From positions 1,495,001 through 1,559,000 of the forward strand of contig JAIGNY010000703.1 in the NCBI GenBank assembly GCA_020152595.1: a stretch of DNA of 64,000 bases, in the 5' to 3' direction. The notes beneath the pieces were generated by a model. The model was not told the origin of the DNA. It saw only the letters and a program-made list of their open reading frames with translations, and ran no database searches. The stretch is from Chiridota heheva. Lineage: Eukaryota; Echinodermata; Holothuroidea; Apodida; Chiridotidae. Both the position numbers and the translations under genes were made by a program. Positions 12,291-23,400 of the stretch are shown one piece after another. How positions within the stretch are numbered: the first letter of the stretch is position 1; each line of letters starts with the position of its first letter.

Positions 12291-13765
12291 GACCTGAGAT
12301 CAAAAAGACTTAGTAACTTCACATTTCTAGTTTTGTTATGATATTGACATGATATAAATAGGAATCAAATTTTGTGTTTTTGTCATGAATAAAGAAGCTA
12401 ATATAAGTTTCCTTGCTTTTAAAGAATTTTAATTTAGGGGTTTAGGAAATATAAACAATAAGTGGAAGGTAGGAGTACACAATAACATGATGATAAAGTA
12501 GTTGAAGGAATTAGGATGAAGGTGGGATATCATAATTTTCATAAGATTTATAAATCTAATGATTGATTTCTGATGATTTGTGACAATCTTGTCCCAACAA
12601 TATTCCACAAAATTCATGTTTCCTAGCACAATTTGTAATTTTGTATATTATTAGTTACTAGCAGCCTTTAGTTTCACATAAGATCGGTTAATAGCCATTT
12701 TGGCATAAAATATATAATACGAAAGGGTCAAGTGTGTAATAAGCTTTAATTAGAATTGGTATTTTGGCAGCTTTTAGATCTAAAGTCATCAAAAAACATA
12801 TTTTGTCAACTTGTCACATGATTTTGTTTTATTTTCTGCTCTTAGTTTATTTCCTTATTTGTTAGCTATATGGCCCCATGTTGGCAAAATGAGACTTCCT
12901 CACTTACATCTTTTTTCCAGTATAAAATTAGTGATGCAATTTCACATTAAATATGTATTGTGGTTATTCAAATAATTTCCTCAATACAAAACTGTATGGA
13001 GCAATCTCAGTTCAAACTTACATTTACGTTCCCACAACAATATTTATAAAACTAGTTCTTATTCATGTTTACTTTTATATTCCAGTATGGAAAAATTGTC
13101 TGAATAAACATTGACCAGCCCTTGCAAACATTCCAGTGTCTTCATACAGGGAGTCTAAATGACAACTCCCTGATTCATACAAGTGTGACCTGCAAACAGT
13201 TATTGACCAGAGTTGACCAGTAGTCTGGGCAAGTGTAGTGGTCTGACTGGAGTGACCATTGTGGAAAAACTTTCACACATTGTAAAAGACAATTTGTTGT
13301 ATCTGCCCCAAATTGAATTATCAGAAACTGTCTATTTTCAGAATACGTGACCTGTGTCTATTGTTGTCAAGTCCTAAAATATCTATTCAGCAGAGCCGAT
13401 TTATTTAAATTTATTTTAACCTGTGTTTGTGTTAGTATATTAACACAGGAAGCCTGTGGTAGTTTGGCTATTGTTGTCCAGAGTGGGCTGTAACTAAATG
13501 CAAACATTCTTGGAATATTTCTTGAAACCTAAAAAGTTCTGTTGTACAAAAAAAAAGAAGGTTTTTCTTTGAGATTTTAAATTTCGTTTGCATTTGCTTG
13601 TGGTGTGAAAAACATGAAGGATCATGAAATTCCAATGAAGTTTCATTTGCAGAGTTGACTACATGCATTTAGGGTGGCACTTTGCTTCTTTGCGTATATG
13701 GTTTTATGGAGGTTGCAGCTGGGGGTGGGGGTGGGAGGCCTTTCATACTAAAAGTGGTAGAGTGT

Positions 13766-14000
13766 GCAGCCCACTAACCTCTCTCACTCACTCCCATCTC
13801 TTATCCGGCTCCCCTACCCCTCTCTGCCCCATTTGTAACACCGATCTCTCCATCAAGCATATCTTCGTAACCTGTCCCTTATACCAGAACTCCAGATCTC
13901 TTCTCTCCTCACTATCCTCAATTTGGATCTTTTCGAAAACAATTCTTCCTCAAACATCATCAAGTTCCTCCGCAACAACAACCTCTTCCACCACATTTAG
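13766..14000 (+). pseudogene. Non-LTR retrotransposon (LINE) C-terminus, 5'-truncated and frameshifted
   Basis: The frame from 13766 reads SLTHSHLLSG, then CPICNTDLSIKHIFVTC (C-x2-C-x7-H-x4-C), the cysteine-histidine motif usually found after the RNase H or RT region of Jockey/I-type LINE proteins. After about 13905 the family-like ending (NLDLFENN, IIKFLRNNNLFHHI and stop at 13998-14000) continues in another frame, so one indel has broken it. No reverse transcriptase motifs lie upstream, as expected for a 5'-truncated copy. A protein search would settle the clade. Confidence 0.75.
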
Positions 14001-14197
14001 CTCCCCTTCCCCTTTCTACACCTAACCTTACTTATTTCCTTTTTTTCTCTCTTTTTGTTTTTCCCCCTTTTCTCCCTTACAAATCTTCCTTTCCTCACTA
14101 TCCTAATCTTACACCATAATTTATTAACACCCTCTTGTTACATTTGACTCTGACTGTCGCGGTGCCATTAAACATCAACAAACCAAACCAACTAACC
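14001..14197 (+). mobile_element. 3' UTR of the LINE remnant
   Basis: A pyrimidine-rich stretch leads to GTGCCATTAAACATCAACAA and then ACC/AAACC repeats. A similar ending (GTGCCGTTAAGACC...AAACAAAC) occurs at 57718-57752. Such gene-end phrases are typical of LINE 3' ends. Confidence 0.55.
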
Positions 14198-14620
14198 GAA
14201 AAACATACCGGCAGTATGACAGATATTTTTGGTAAATGCAGTATGAAATTATACTGCATTGATTTTGATACTCGCAGTATGAAAGAAGTTGATTTTGATA
14301 CCTGCATGTAGGTGTTATGAGTATTCAACGAAAAGATTGTAAAAATGGACCAGCAGTACAAAATTAACACAGTAAAATCTCTTTTTTTGGGGACCTGCAC
14401 TACGAAAATGTTGAAAAAAAGGAAAATAAATTACACAAAAATAATTTTAAAATTGTTTTAGTACAATTTTTTATTATTTTTTGTAGTAAAAAAAGACACC
14501 TGCACTACAAAAATGGTGCAAAAAAGGCACCTGCTCAGGTGGCACATATACATATACCTCACATATGGAAGTGCCTCCTTCCCTCCCCCTCCTCTTTCCT
14601 CCCCCTCCTTCCTCTCCGGG
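14198..14620. mobile_element. Dispersed repeat family F, copy 1
   Basis: Repeated GCAGTATGA phrases spaced about 35-45 bp are followed by CACATATGGAAGTGCC and a C/T-rich tail. The same succession occurs at 61884-62182. Boundaries are approximate. No ORF. 14620-15307 after it shows nothing. Confidence 0.6.
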
Positions 14621-15307
14621 GTTGCAGTAAGGTTTTAAAGAGAAGTTCAAAAATTCTTGATTGTTTTAATTTTCTGTCTATTAGATTTGTGTATAAAAGG
14701 TAGACTGTTGAATAATTAAGGACTCATTCATGAATCGAAAACATATTACTGTAGTTTGAGAATAATCTCATCTGGTTTTTATTTGAACTGCAATTATAGG
14801 CCATTCTTAGGGCTTTGAAAGTTCTTAAGAGTTTGGCAGAATTTTGCATGTAGGCATTTTGTATTAAATAATCACTGTTCGCTATCGATTGGTGCAGAGA
14901 CCTCTTATCTCACTCCTAGTTTTGAATATAAGACGTGAGGTAAATTTGATTGACGTAGCGGACTGAAATTTCAATGAAATTTTATTGGTTGTATCTTAAG
15001 GTTTATGGTATCAATGGATTTTTGTTTGCTTCTATAACTTTAGTTGAAATTTTCCTAAGAATATATATTATAGATTCTTCTTTCTGATTGGCTAATTGTG
15101 AATATATCTTGTATTAAAGGACTTGGGTAACACTTATGTTAACTTGTAATATAATTGAATACTGGTCCCTATTTAGATAATGTTCAGCATGGGATGTGTG
15201 TGGGGGAGGGGTTGTTATACTAGTGAACGTTTATGTGTGTTAAGAGGTCATTAGAACTAATATACTATTTGGATTACTTTCATTTTGAATTGAAAATTCT
15301 TTTCCAA

Positions 15308-15596
15308 GGTTACAAAAGCGTGTATAGGTTACAAAAGCATGTATTGGTCACAAAAGCATGTATAGCTTACAAAAGCATACATGTATAGGTTACAAAAGCA
15401 TGTATAGGTTACAAAAGCATGTATAGGTTACAAAAGCATGTATAGGTTACAAAAGCATGTATAGGTTACAAAAGCATGTATAGATTACAAAAGCATGTAT
15501 AGGTTACAAAAGCATGTATAGGTTACAAAAGCATGTATAGATTACAAAAGCATGTATAGGTTACAAAATCATGTATAGGTTACAAAAGCATGTATG
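15308..15596. repeat. 19-bp minisatellite (about 15 units)
   Basis: The unit is GGTTACAAAAGCATGTATA. Copies are nearly perfect, with scattered single substitutions (for example AGATTAC or AATCATG). One unit near 15380 has an inserted ACATGTA. 15597-16135 after it shows nothing recognisable. Confidence 0.96.
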
Positions 15597-16135
15597 ATTT
15601 ACTTTATTTTGTTATCTATTGCATATAAAGTTGTAATTACTACATTGATATTATTTCTGTCACATTTTTTTGTGGGAAGATTTTTGACAGGTGCCTCTAT
15701 ACTGATTTGTAGGAAATTTGATAATTAATTCCAAGTGGTTACTATAGTATTGTATCATTAACTGTACTGCCACTTGCATACATTACACACAGAACCAATG
15801 CCAAGTGTTACCATTCTAACAAATCAATGTAACTCCCAAACAAGGTTAACCTATAGTGACCCACAAGCTTAGATCACAGACAAGTTCCAACTTGTCAGGG
15901 TTTGTATGGAGGTAAAATGTTTCCCTCTGTCTGAGGTGGGGACAACACCTATTTATTTATTGGATTAAAGAGTCAATCACAGGATTGCACTGAAAGCTGG
16001 TATTTGGACAAAAGTTCCCTGGTTATATGAATAGCTTATTGTACACATCTGTGCATTTACTTTTCATGTGTAGAAAAAAAAAGCGTGGGAATTTTTGTTT
16101 GTACTTCTATAAAAGGGACCAAAAGTTTGGATTTA

Positions 16136-16780
16136 GGTGCCTTTGTAGAGGTAGGTGCCTTTGTAGAGATAAGTGCCTTTGTAGAGATAAGTGCCTTTGT
16201 AGAGATAAGTGCCTTTGTAGAGATAAGTGCCTTTGTAGAGATGGGTACCTTTGTAGAGATAGGTGCCTTTGTAGAGATGTGTGCCTTTGTAGAGATAGGT
16301 GCCTTTGTAGAGATGGGTGCCTTTGTAAAGATGGGTGCCTTTGTAGAGATGGGTGCCTTTGTAGAGATGGGTGCCTTTGTAGAGATGGGTGCCTTTGTAG
16401 AGATGGGTGCCTTTGTAGAGATGGGTGCCTTTGTAGAGATGGGTGCCTTTGTAGAGATAGGTGCCTTTGTAGAGATGGGTGCCTTTGCAGAGATGGGTGC
16501 CTTTGCAGAGATGGGTGCCTTTGCAGAGATGGGTGCCTTTGCAGAGATGGGTGCCTTTGCAGAGATGGGTGCCTTTGCAGATGGGTGCCTTTGCAGATGG
16601 GGTGCCTTTGCAGATAGGTGCCTTTGCAGATAGGTGCCTTTGCAGATAGGTGCCTTTGCAGATGGGTGCCTTTGCAGATGGGTACTATACCTTTGCAGAT
16701 GGGTGCCTTTGCATATAGGTACCTTTGCAGATGGGTACCTTTGCAGATGGGTGCCTTTGCAGATAGGTGCCTTTGTAGCT
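16136..16780. repeat. 18-bp to 16-bp minisatellite with ordered variants
   Basis: From left to right the units are: GTGCCTTTGTAGAGATAA (mostly before 16230), GTGCCTTTGTAGAGATGG (to about 16480), GTGCCTTTGCAGAGATGG (about 16480-16575), then 16-bp GTGCCTTTGCAGATGG or its AGATAG form to the end. The 18-bp part keeps several frames open (CLCRDG, GAFVEM); these are repeat artefacts. Confidence 0.95.
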
Positions 16781-16906
16781 TTTTTTCAATTAGTTTTCAG
16801 AAGATATAAAGTAACTTAGAAATTCAAAAGTTATCCATTTATAGATCATTTCCCCCAGAAATATTGTGTTATGTTAGTGTGTGTTTATGTTTTAAATCAT
16901 TTGTTC

Positions 16907-16982
16907 CTTCTCAAGATCAGGTAAGACACTGAATAAAGTATTTAGTTTTTGTTAAATTTTGATTGGAAATTTTGTTTAATAT
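16907..16982 (+). pseudogene. Duplicated fragment of plexin exon 3/intron 3 boundary
   Basis: CTTCTCAAGATCAGGTAAGA is identical to 22800-22819, the last 14 bases of exon 3 plus the donor. The following about 55 bp still align with intron 3 (TAAAGTATT, TTTTGATT-GAAATTTT, TTTAA). Similarity fades upstream. It lies about 2.2 kb before the first coding exon and 5.9 kb before the true exon. It is too short to code on its own. Confidence 0.8.
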
Positions 16983-17059
16983 TTGGTTGCGATAGCATCA
17001 GGAACCTATGCAGTCATGATGGCGTGTGTGTGTGCGTATATGTATGTATGTGTGTGTGT

Positions 17060-18440
17060 TTGTAACGGCCAGCTGGTAAACATGATATCTCAAGAATGGT
17101 ACCCTGGATTAATGTCATATGTGTTGTACACAGATAGCCCTTGGTTTGTAGATGTGCCCTATCGATTTTGATGGTGATGTCATGCATATTAATGAGTAGG
17201 GCGGGGCTTTATATACAATTTGGAAATGTTCATACTTAAGAATTGCATGTCTGTTTTATTTCATATTTGGTACAATTATGATGTTAGGCAGTGTGTACAT
17301 GTTCATTGTATAAAAATGTTGATTTTCATTATTATGCATAGTGGACGGGGCTTAATATAATTTTGCTGAAAAGAGCTTGTAAACACGGAATCTCAAGAAT
17401 GGTTAACTGGATTCATGTCATATTTAGTACACTGATAGCCCATGGTCTGTAGATGTGCCCTATTGTTTTTGGTGGTGATGTCATGCATAGTATTGAGTAT
17501 AGGCAGGGTTTAATGTGAAAATTTGGAAATGCTCATGTTTTAACAATCACATGAATTTTTTGATGTTAGTTAGTGTGTATGTCTTCATTGTATGAAAACG
17601 TTTAATTTGATTAAAAGGCATAGTGGGCGGGGCCTAATATGATTTTGTAAATAAAAAGCTTATAAACATGGACGCATGTGATGTGTGATACACAGATAGC
17701 CCATGGTTTATAGATGTGCCCTATTGTTTTTGGTGGTGATACCAAGTATATTAGTAAGTGGGCAGGGCTTAAAGTGAGAATTTTGAAATTTGATAAGTGA
17801 GCAACTGTACATGTATCATACTGCATGGGCGTGATAATATTGTTGGTTATTGTGGACATGCTTATGTTATTAACAGATGTCATTAATATGCATGGTGGGC
17901 ATGGCTTAAAGGATTAGTTCAGTCGTCAAGCAAGTCTATATCATATGAAAGAGGACTTGAAAGGAAACAAAATAGTGAAAAAAAAGCATTTAACAATCTT
18001 ATTCCGTTGAGGAGATATCCAAGTTTAAAGTTTGGTATCATTTGTGCACAACTAAATCTTGGGAGGGTATTTATAATATATCACCTGAAGAAAGTTTGAG
18101 AAAAATAATTTAATTTGAAATCTTTAAAAGACTAGTTGTGATGTCATGTTTGTCATTTCTACACAGACATGCTTGAATTCTTCACGGAATAAGATTTTGT
18201 TTCATTTTGTTTCTTTTGATGTTCTTTCTCATATAAGTCAAAACTTGCTTGACCACTGAACTAATCTTCAATCATATGTGAAAGTGCTAAATGACATAAA
18301 CTCCATCATAACGGTATATCAGATTTATGCCATGTGTGGTACACGTACAGATGGGTTATGGTCTGTACATATGTTCTAATGTTGTGGTAGTGATGTCATG
18401 AATACTAATGAGTAGGCAGGGTTTACTGACAAATTCTTCA
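17060..18440. repeat. Tandem repeat of about 260-300 bp (four units), interrupted by a MITE
   Basis: ACAGATAGCCC-type phrases recur near 17131, 17432, 17693 and 18346, each with GATGTGCCCTAT-like and GTGATGTCATG-like blocks and a GGGCGGGGCTTAATAT-like end. Removing the family A element at 17910-18267 restores normal spacing to the fourth unit. A TG microsatellite sits at about 17018-17060. 18440-19234 holds nothing recognisable. Confidence 0.8.
17910..18267 (+). mobile_element. Family A MITE, copy 2 (shortened)
   Basis: TTAA at 17906-17909 precedes AGGATTAGTTCAGTCGTCAA. The right end reads CACTGAACTAATCTTCAA, with TCAA in place of TTAA. It is about 200 bp shorter than the other copies because part of the centre and right arm is gone. 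It is inserted in the fourth unit of the 300-bp tandem repeat. Confidence 0.8.
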
Positions 18441-19234
18441 AATACGATAAATGATTGAGCAACCGCTTTTGCATCATACTTGCTATGATAATGTTGTTAG
18501 TTATTGTGCAAATGCTAATGTTGTCAACCTTTTTTTCTTCTACATGGGGGGTGTGGCCTATGAATAAATATCATGGAACAAATATTTTAGCATGATATGC
18601 AATGACAAGACAGTTCATACAAAACAATCAACTTACAAAAAAAGTGTTTACAGAGTATCAAATATTCTTGTTTTTCCATGAACATGCAATATTTGTAATT
18701 TTTCTGTGAAAATTTATTTCTTGTGATTTAAGTAGAATGTACTGAGGAAGAGAGAAATGATCGGATTGAACAATGTTACCACAGACACTCACTGCATTGC
18801 ATCACAGGTGAAATCACAGAAAATTTGTTGTCAGTCACGATTACTGTTACAAATTTCCATGTTATCCATTTTCCTATTAGGACTGGAAACTAGGCCTAAT
18901 GGAAACTACCATTGGATATAGTATTGCTGTGTGTTAGAATTTTTAAAACAAAGAAGAAAGATTGTTCCTTTGTATTGGCAAATTCAGTTTTATAAGTATA
19001 ATGCTTTTATTCTGATGAAATTAAATGTTGAGATGGCTTAGGTTATGCAATATTTGTAACATGGATATGGCATGTGTTTATCATTAGTCTATTCAAGACA
19101 TTCAATATCTCAGATTTTTCGTTCTCAAAATTTGAACTTTCGGGTGGGCACCCCGATACCCAAAGTACCTTACTCTGCCTTGCAATATTATTCTCTGTTA
19201 AAATATCACAATTTTTTTTTTCCTTTCTCCGCAG

Positions 19235-20467
19235 ATAAACATGTGCAATGACGCTAGAGTAGCCATGGCAGGTGTATGGAAGAAAGGAAAATGGTCAAAT
19301 TGGAGATGGCTACAGAAATTTTCCTTATACAGAATCAGAACTTCACACTTCGTTATATTTTCATTGCTTCATAGTTTTTTGATATATCCTTTAACATCAC
19401 ATGCACAAAGCTATCCATCTTTTAGGAACTCCGAATCAGATTCCACTTATGCATTCCAAAATGTTATTATTGATGAAAGGACTGAGGAAATTTTCATTGG
19501 CGGAGTCAATAGTTTGTATAGATTAACCTCTGACCTTGACCTTCAAACTCGGACTGTAACAGGACCAAAAGATGACAGTGTAGAGTGTCGACCGCCACCA
19601 TTTAATTGTGATGATGAAGATACGAAGGTTTCGACAAACAACGTGAATAAAATATTATTACTGTATAATGATCAGTTGATACACTGTGGAAGCGTCTATC
19701 AAGGAATTTGTGAATTTCGGGATAAAGAATCTTTGAACGTTACATTTGCGGGTGTTCGATACGAAGTTGCTGCAAATAATGCGTATGGGAGCTCCGTTGC
19801 ATTTGTTGGCGATGGGCCATATGACAATCCTCTTATGTATGTAGGGACGTCGAATGCTGATTGGATCAGATCAGTTGTTCCTACCATCTCAAGTAGAGTT
19901 TTGTTCTCATTTTCTGAAGATGAGCTCTTTGAAGTAGCTAAAAACTTTAACACCATGGAAAAGTCACAGATTATTATTCCCTCTGATACAATAAGCCTTT
20001 CTCCTCTAGATCAACGTTTTAACATTTCATATATTACAGCGTTTTCAAGTGGAAAATTCAGTTATTTTGTTGCCATGCAGCCATCAGATCATACACAACT
20101 TAGCGCGTACAGAACTAAAATCGTACGACTTTGTCAAAAAGACGCATCTTATGATTCCTATATCGAGTTACCTCTTTCTTGTACTAAAGAGAATATACAC
20201 TACAACCTTGCCCAGGCAGCATTTTTAGCCAACATCTCCTTATCAATAGACAGTGACAGTCTGGAAGAAGTTCTTGTAGTTGCATTTGCTACTTCTGAAA
20301 GTGAAACCACCTTGGAGCCCACAATGGATTTTGCAGTCTGCTTGTACCCTGTTAGCGATATCAACAGGCAGATGTGGAATAGAAGGTTAGGCTGCGCTAA
20401 GCAGGATACTGATAACACAGAGATTGAGTGGCTTGGAAATACACCTTGTGCAGCTTCAGATCTTTTG
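19235..20467 (+). CDS. Plexin exon 1: start codon, signal peptide and most of the Sema domain (codons 1-409)
   Basis: A strong polypyrimidine acceptor ends at 19234, leaving only six bases of 5' UTR before ATG 19241, so the leader is spliced from an upstream exon. A second in-frame ATG at 19265 (codon 9) has G at -3 and G at +4 and could be the real start; either start keeps the signal peptide. The exon ends in phase 0 at 20467 before GTGAGA. One very large exon carrying most of the Sema domain is also the usual vertebrate plexin layout. Cysteine pairs C116/C123 and C149/C157 match Sema positions. Reading through the donor gives 41 more codons and a stop at 20591-20593. Confidence 0.93.
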
Positions 20468-23400
20468 GTGAGAACTGTACAATATTGTTTAGTTTGTAGC
20501 TCAAATGTGGTATCTTTGGGTTCCAACTTCATGGTGTATGGACAAGGGTCACCAACCGGACATTGGGGCAAATGCCCTTTCCAGTTCCTGTAATATGGGC
20601 AGAATGCCTATTCGGACAAGAAAAAATATACTCATTATTATGTTCAAATCATTATGGATCAATACTTTTTAAAAGGGAAAGGGTGAAGTGGGAGGGAAGG
20701 GGGGACAACTAGTTGGATCTAACCCTAATTTTTCCATTGAAAAGTGTGGGAGTTCCTCTATACTTATAGTTGTTTTCTCTATTAATGATTTCACTCTCCT
20801 CGAATGGAAAGAAATTTACATTATTAGCAAATGTTAGATCACTTTTCACCAATTTCATTTCTATTACAATCACAGATAAAGCGAATAGAATCATTCCAAC
20901 CTGAGGATTATTGTCATACCATTAGTAGCCTGCACCCTCTCGGAGGGGCTGATCCCATCGAGGCATCATCAGTTTACACAGGGACTGATGAAATCACAGC
21001 TGTGGCAGCTACACAGCATTTCAACTCAACCATCATTTTTCTTGGAAACAAACAAGGGCAGTTACAAAAGGTAAGAACTAAAAGTTTTTGGTGGTCATTA
21101 GGATATATTCCAAAGAATAAATGGTACAAAGGGATTAAAGAATGGATCATATATGAAGGAGGAACTTAATAGGTGTAGGGAAGGAGGGAAAGAAAGAGAC
21201 AACCACGTGAGAAAAAAAAAAATGTATTTCATTTTTAGCTGAGGAACGGAATGAGAAATATACTGTTGAAAGGGATCAGCAATTAGGAAATATTTTGGCA
21301 AGAAGCCCTGAAAGCTCCCTTCTCTGACCTTGCAAAGTCTCTTGTTCACATATCCTTACTACTACCACTAGCTTTATGCTTCCAGCAGCCAAAGTGGAAT
21401 TCTGCAACTTAAATCCTCTGCTGTGATTTTTGACTAACCCATCAGTTCAAACCCCTATTTTGATCCAGAAAAGGACAGGGTGTAGGTGCCAGTAACCAAA
21501 AATTAGATTGTCACAAGGCGCATGCAACACGGGCATTAGGACACTTTCAAATGAAAGTAAAAGAGAAATCATCACAATTATTGTACCTGTCCCCTTTTAT
21601 ATTGGGGAAATGCAAACAGGATAGTTAAAAAATTCTCAAAGTTCTAGTGTACAAAATGTAGAGGATTTGTGTAAAGGGGGAAGGGTGGAGAAAAGAGAGG
21701 CAGAGTGAAGGAAAAGAGTGGCAGAGAGTGGAAGAAAAGAGGGACAGAGTTTAGGAAAAGAGGAGGTGGGTGGAGGATAAGAGGAGCAGGGTGGACAATA
21801 AGAGGGGCAGGGTGGAGGATAAGAGGGGCAGGGTGGAGGATAAGAGGGGCAGGGTGGAGGATAAGAGGGGCAGGGTGGAGGATAAGAGGGGCAGGGTGGA
21901 GGATAAGAGGGGCAGGGTGGAGGAAAAGGGGCAGGGTGGAGGAAAAGGGGCAGGGTGGAGGAAAAGGGGCAGGGTGGAGGAAAAGGGGCAGGGTGGAGGA
22001 AAAGGGGCAGGGTGGAGGAAAGGGGCAGGGTGGAGGAAAAGGGGCAGGGTGGAGGAAAAGGGGCAGGGTGGAGGAAAAGGGGCAGGGTGGAGGAAAAGGG
22101 GCAGGATGGAGGAAAAGGGGCAGGATGGAGAATAAGAGGGGCAGGGTGGAAGAAAAAAGGACAGGGTGGAGGAAAAGGGGGCAGGTTGGAGGAAAAGACG
22201 GCAGAGTGGGGAGAAAAGGGGCAGGACAGAGAAAAAGAGGGGGCAGGGTGAAGGAAAAAGGGGAAGGGTGAAGAAAAGAGGGGCAGAGTGAAGGAAAAGA
22301 GTGGCAGGGTGGAGGAAAAGGGGAAGGGTAGAGGAAAAGAGGGGCAGGGTGGAGGAAAAGAGGGGCAGAGTGGAGAATAAGAGAGGCAGGGTGGAGGAAA
22401 AGGGGGCAGGTTGGAGGAAAAGAGGGCAGAGTGGGAGAAAAGGGGCAGGACAGGGAAAAAGAGGGCAGGGTGAAGGAAAAAAGGGGAAGGGTGAAGAAAA
22501 GAGGGGCAGAGTGGGAGAAAAGGGGCAGGACAGAAAAAGAGGGGCAGGGTGAAGGAAAAGATGGGCAGGGTAGAGGTAAAGAGGGAAAAAGATGGGCAGG
22601 GTGGAGGAAAAGAGGGTCACCCCTCTGAAGAAGTGCACTAGAGATCTGCAGTTGATGTGATATCTTATTTTCTGTTTGTTTCAGCTTCATCTCTTTGACG
22701 GTTCAGAAGCAACTATGTACGAGACTTTATCCCTTCATCAGACACCCATCATCAAAAATGGCTTTCTGTTTACCCCTGATGACAACTCAATTATTGTTAC
22801 TTCTCAAGATCAGGTAAGAGATTAAGTAAAGTATTCTTTATTCTTCAATTTTGATTAGAAATTTTATTTAAATTTTACAAGCGATTTATGATTAAAACTT
22901 TGTATTTGTGTAATGTAAGGTATCATTTACACTATGCAATGAAAACCGTGTCGAAAAGTTATGGCATTTTAAGATGACTCCCCTGGACAGGATGTCAGTT
23001 CATTGCCGGTTAACTTCCCAGCAGTGGTGGTACTCATTTTTTGGTTGAGTGGACTTGAGCAATTAGAGTAAAAGTTGTCTTGCCCCAGGACACAATGCGT
23101 TCTCGCATCGGGAGTTGAACCCATTACCTTTCTCATACATTGTACAAGCATGACTCCTTAACCACTGAGTCTTTGCACCTCAGAGCTGTAACAATTGACA
23201 ACTACAGTAATTTGAAAATGCTCTTAACAATACCAAACAATCGTTACAAGCTTCAGAATTGAATTATTTGTTTTTGAATCCTTTGAACTTCTTTTTGTGT
23301 GAAATAACCAGCTCCAACGTGAAGTTGTATGTCAAAAGTCAAAACAGTTTAGGTCCAAGGGCCCATGATATCACTTTTTTTTTTTAAGTGGGTTGGACCC

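Noticed and set aside
16027-16633. Cysteine-rich repeat proteins CLCRDG / GAFVEM
   Set aside because: Two overlapping frames of the 18-bp minisatellite are open together; composition follows the DNA unit, not a protein constraint.
21644-22690. Proline/leucine-rich 348-codon ORF on the minus strand and G/R-rich ORFs on the plus strand
   Set aside because: They come from the stop-free purine minisatellite inside plexin intron 2.
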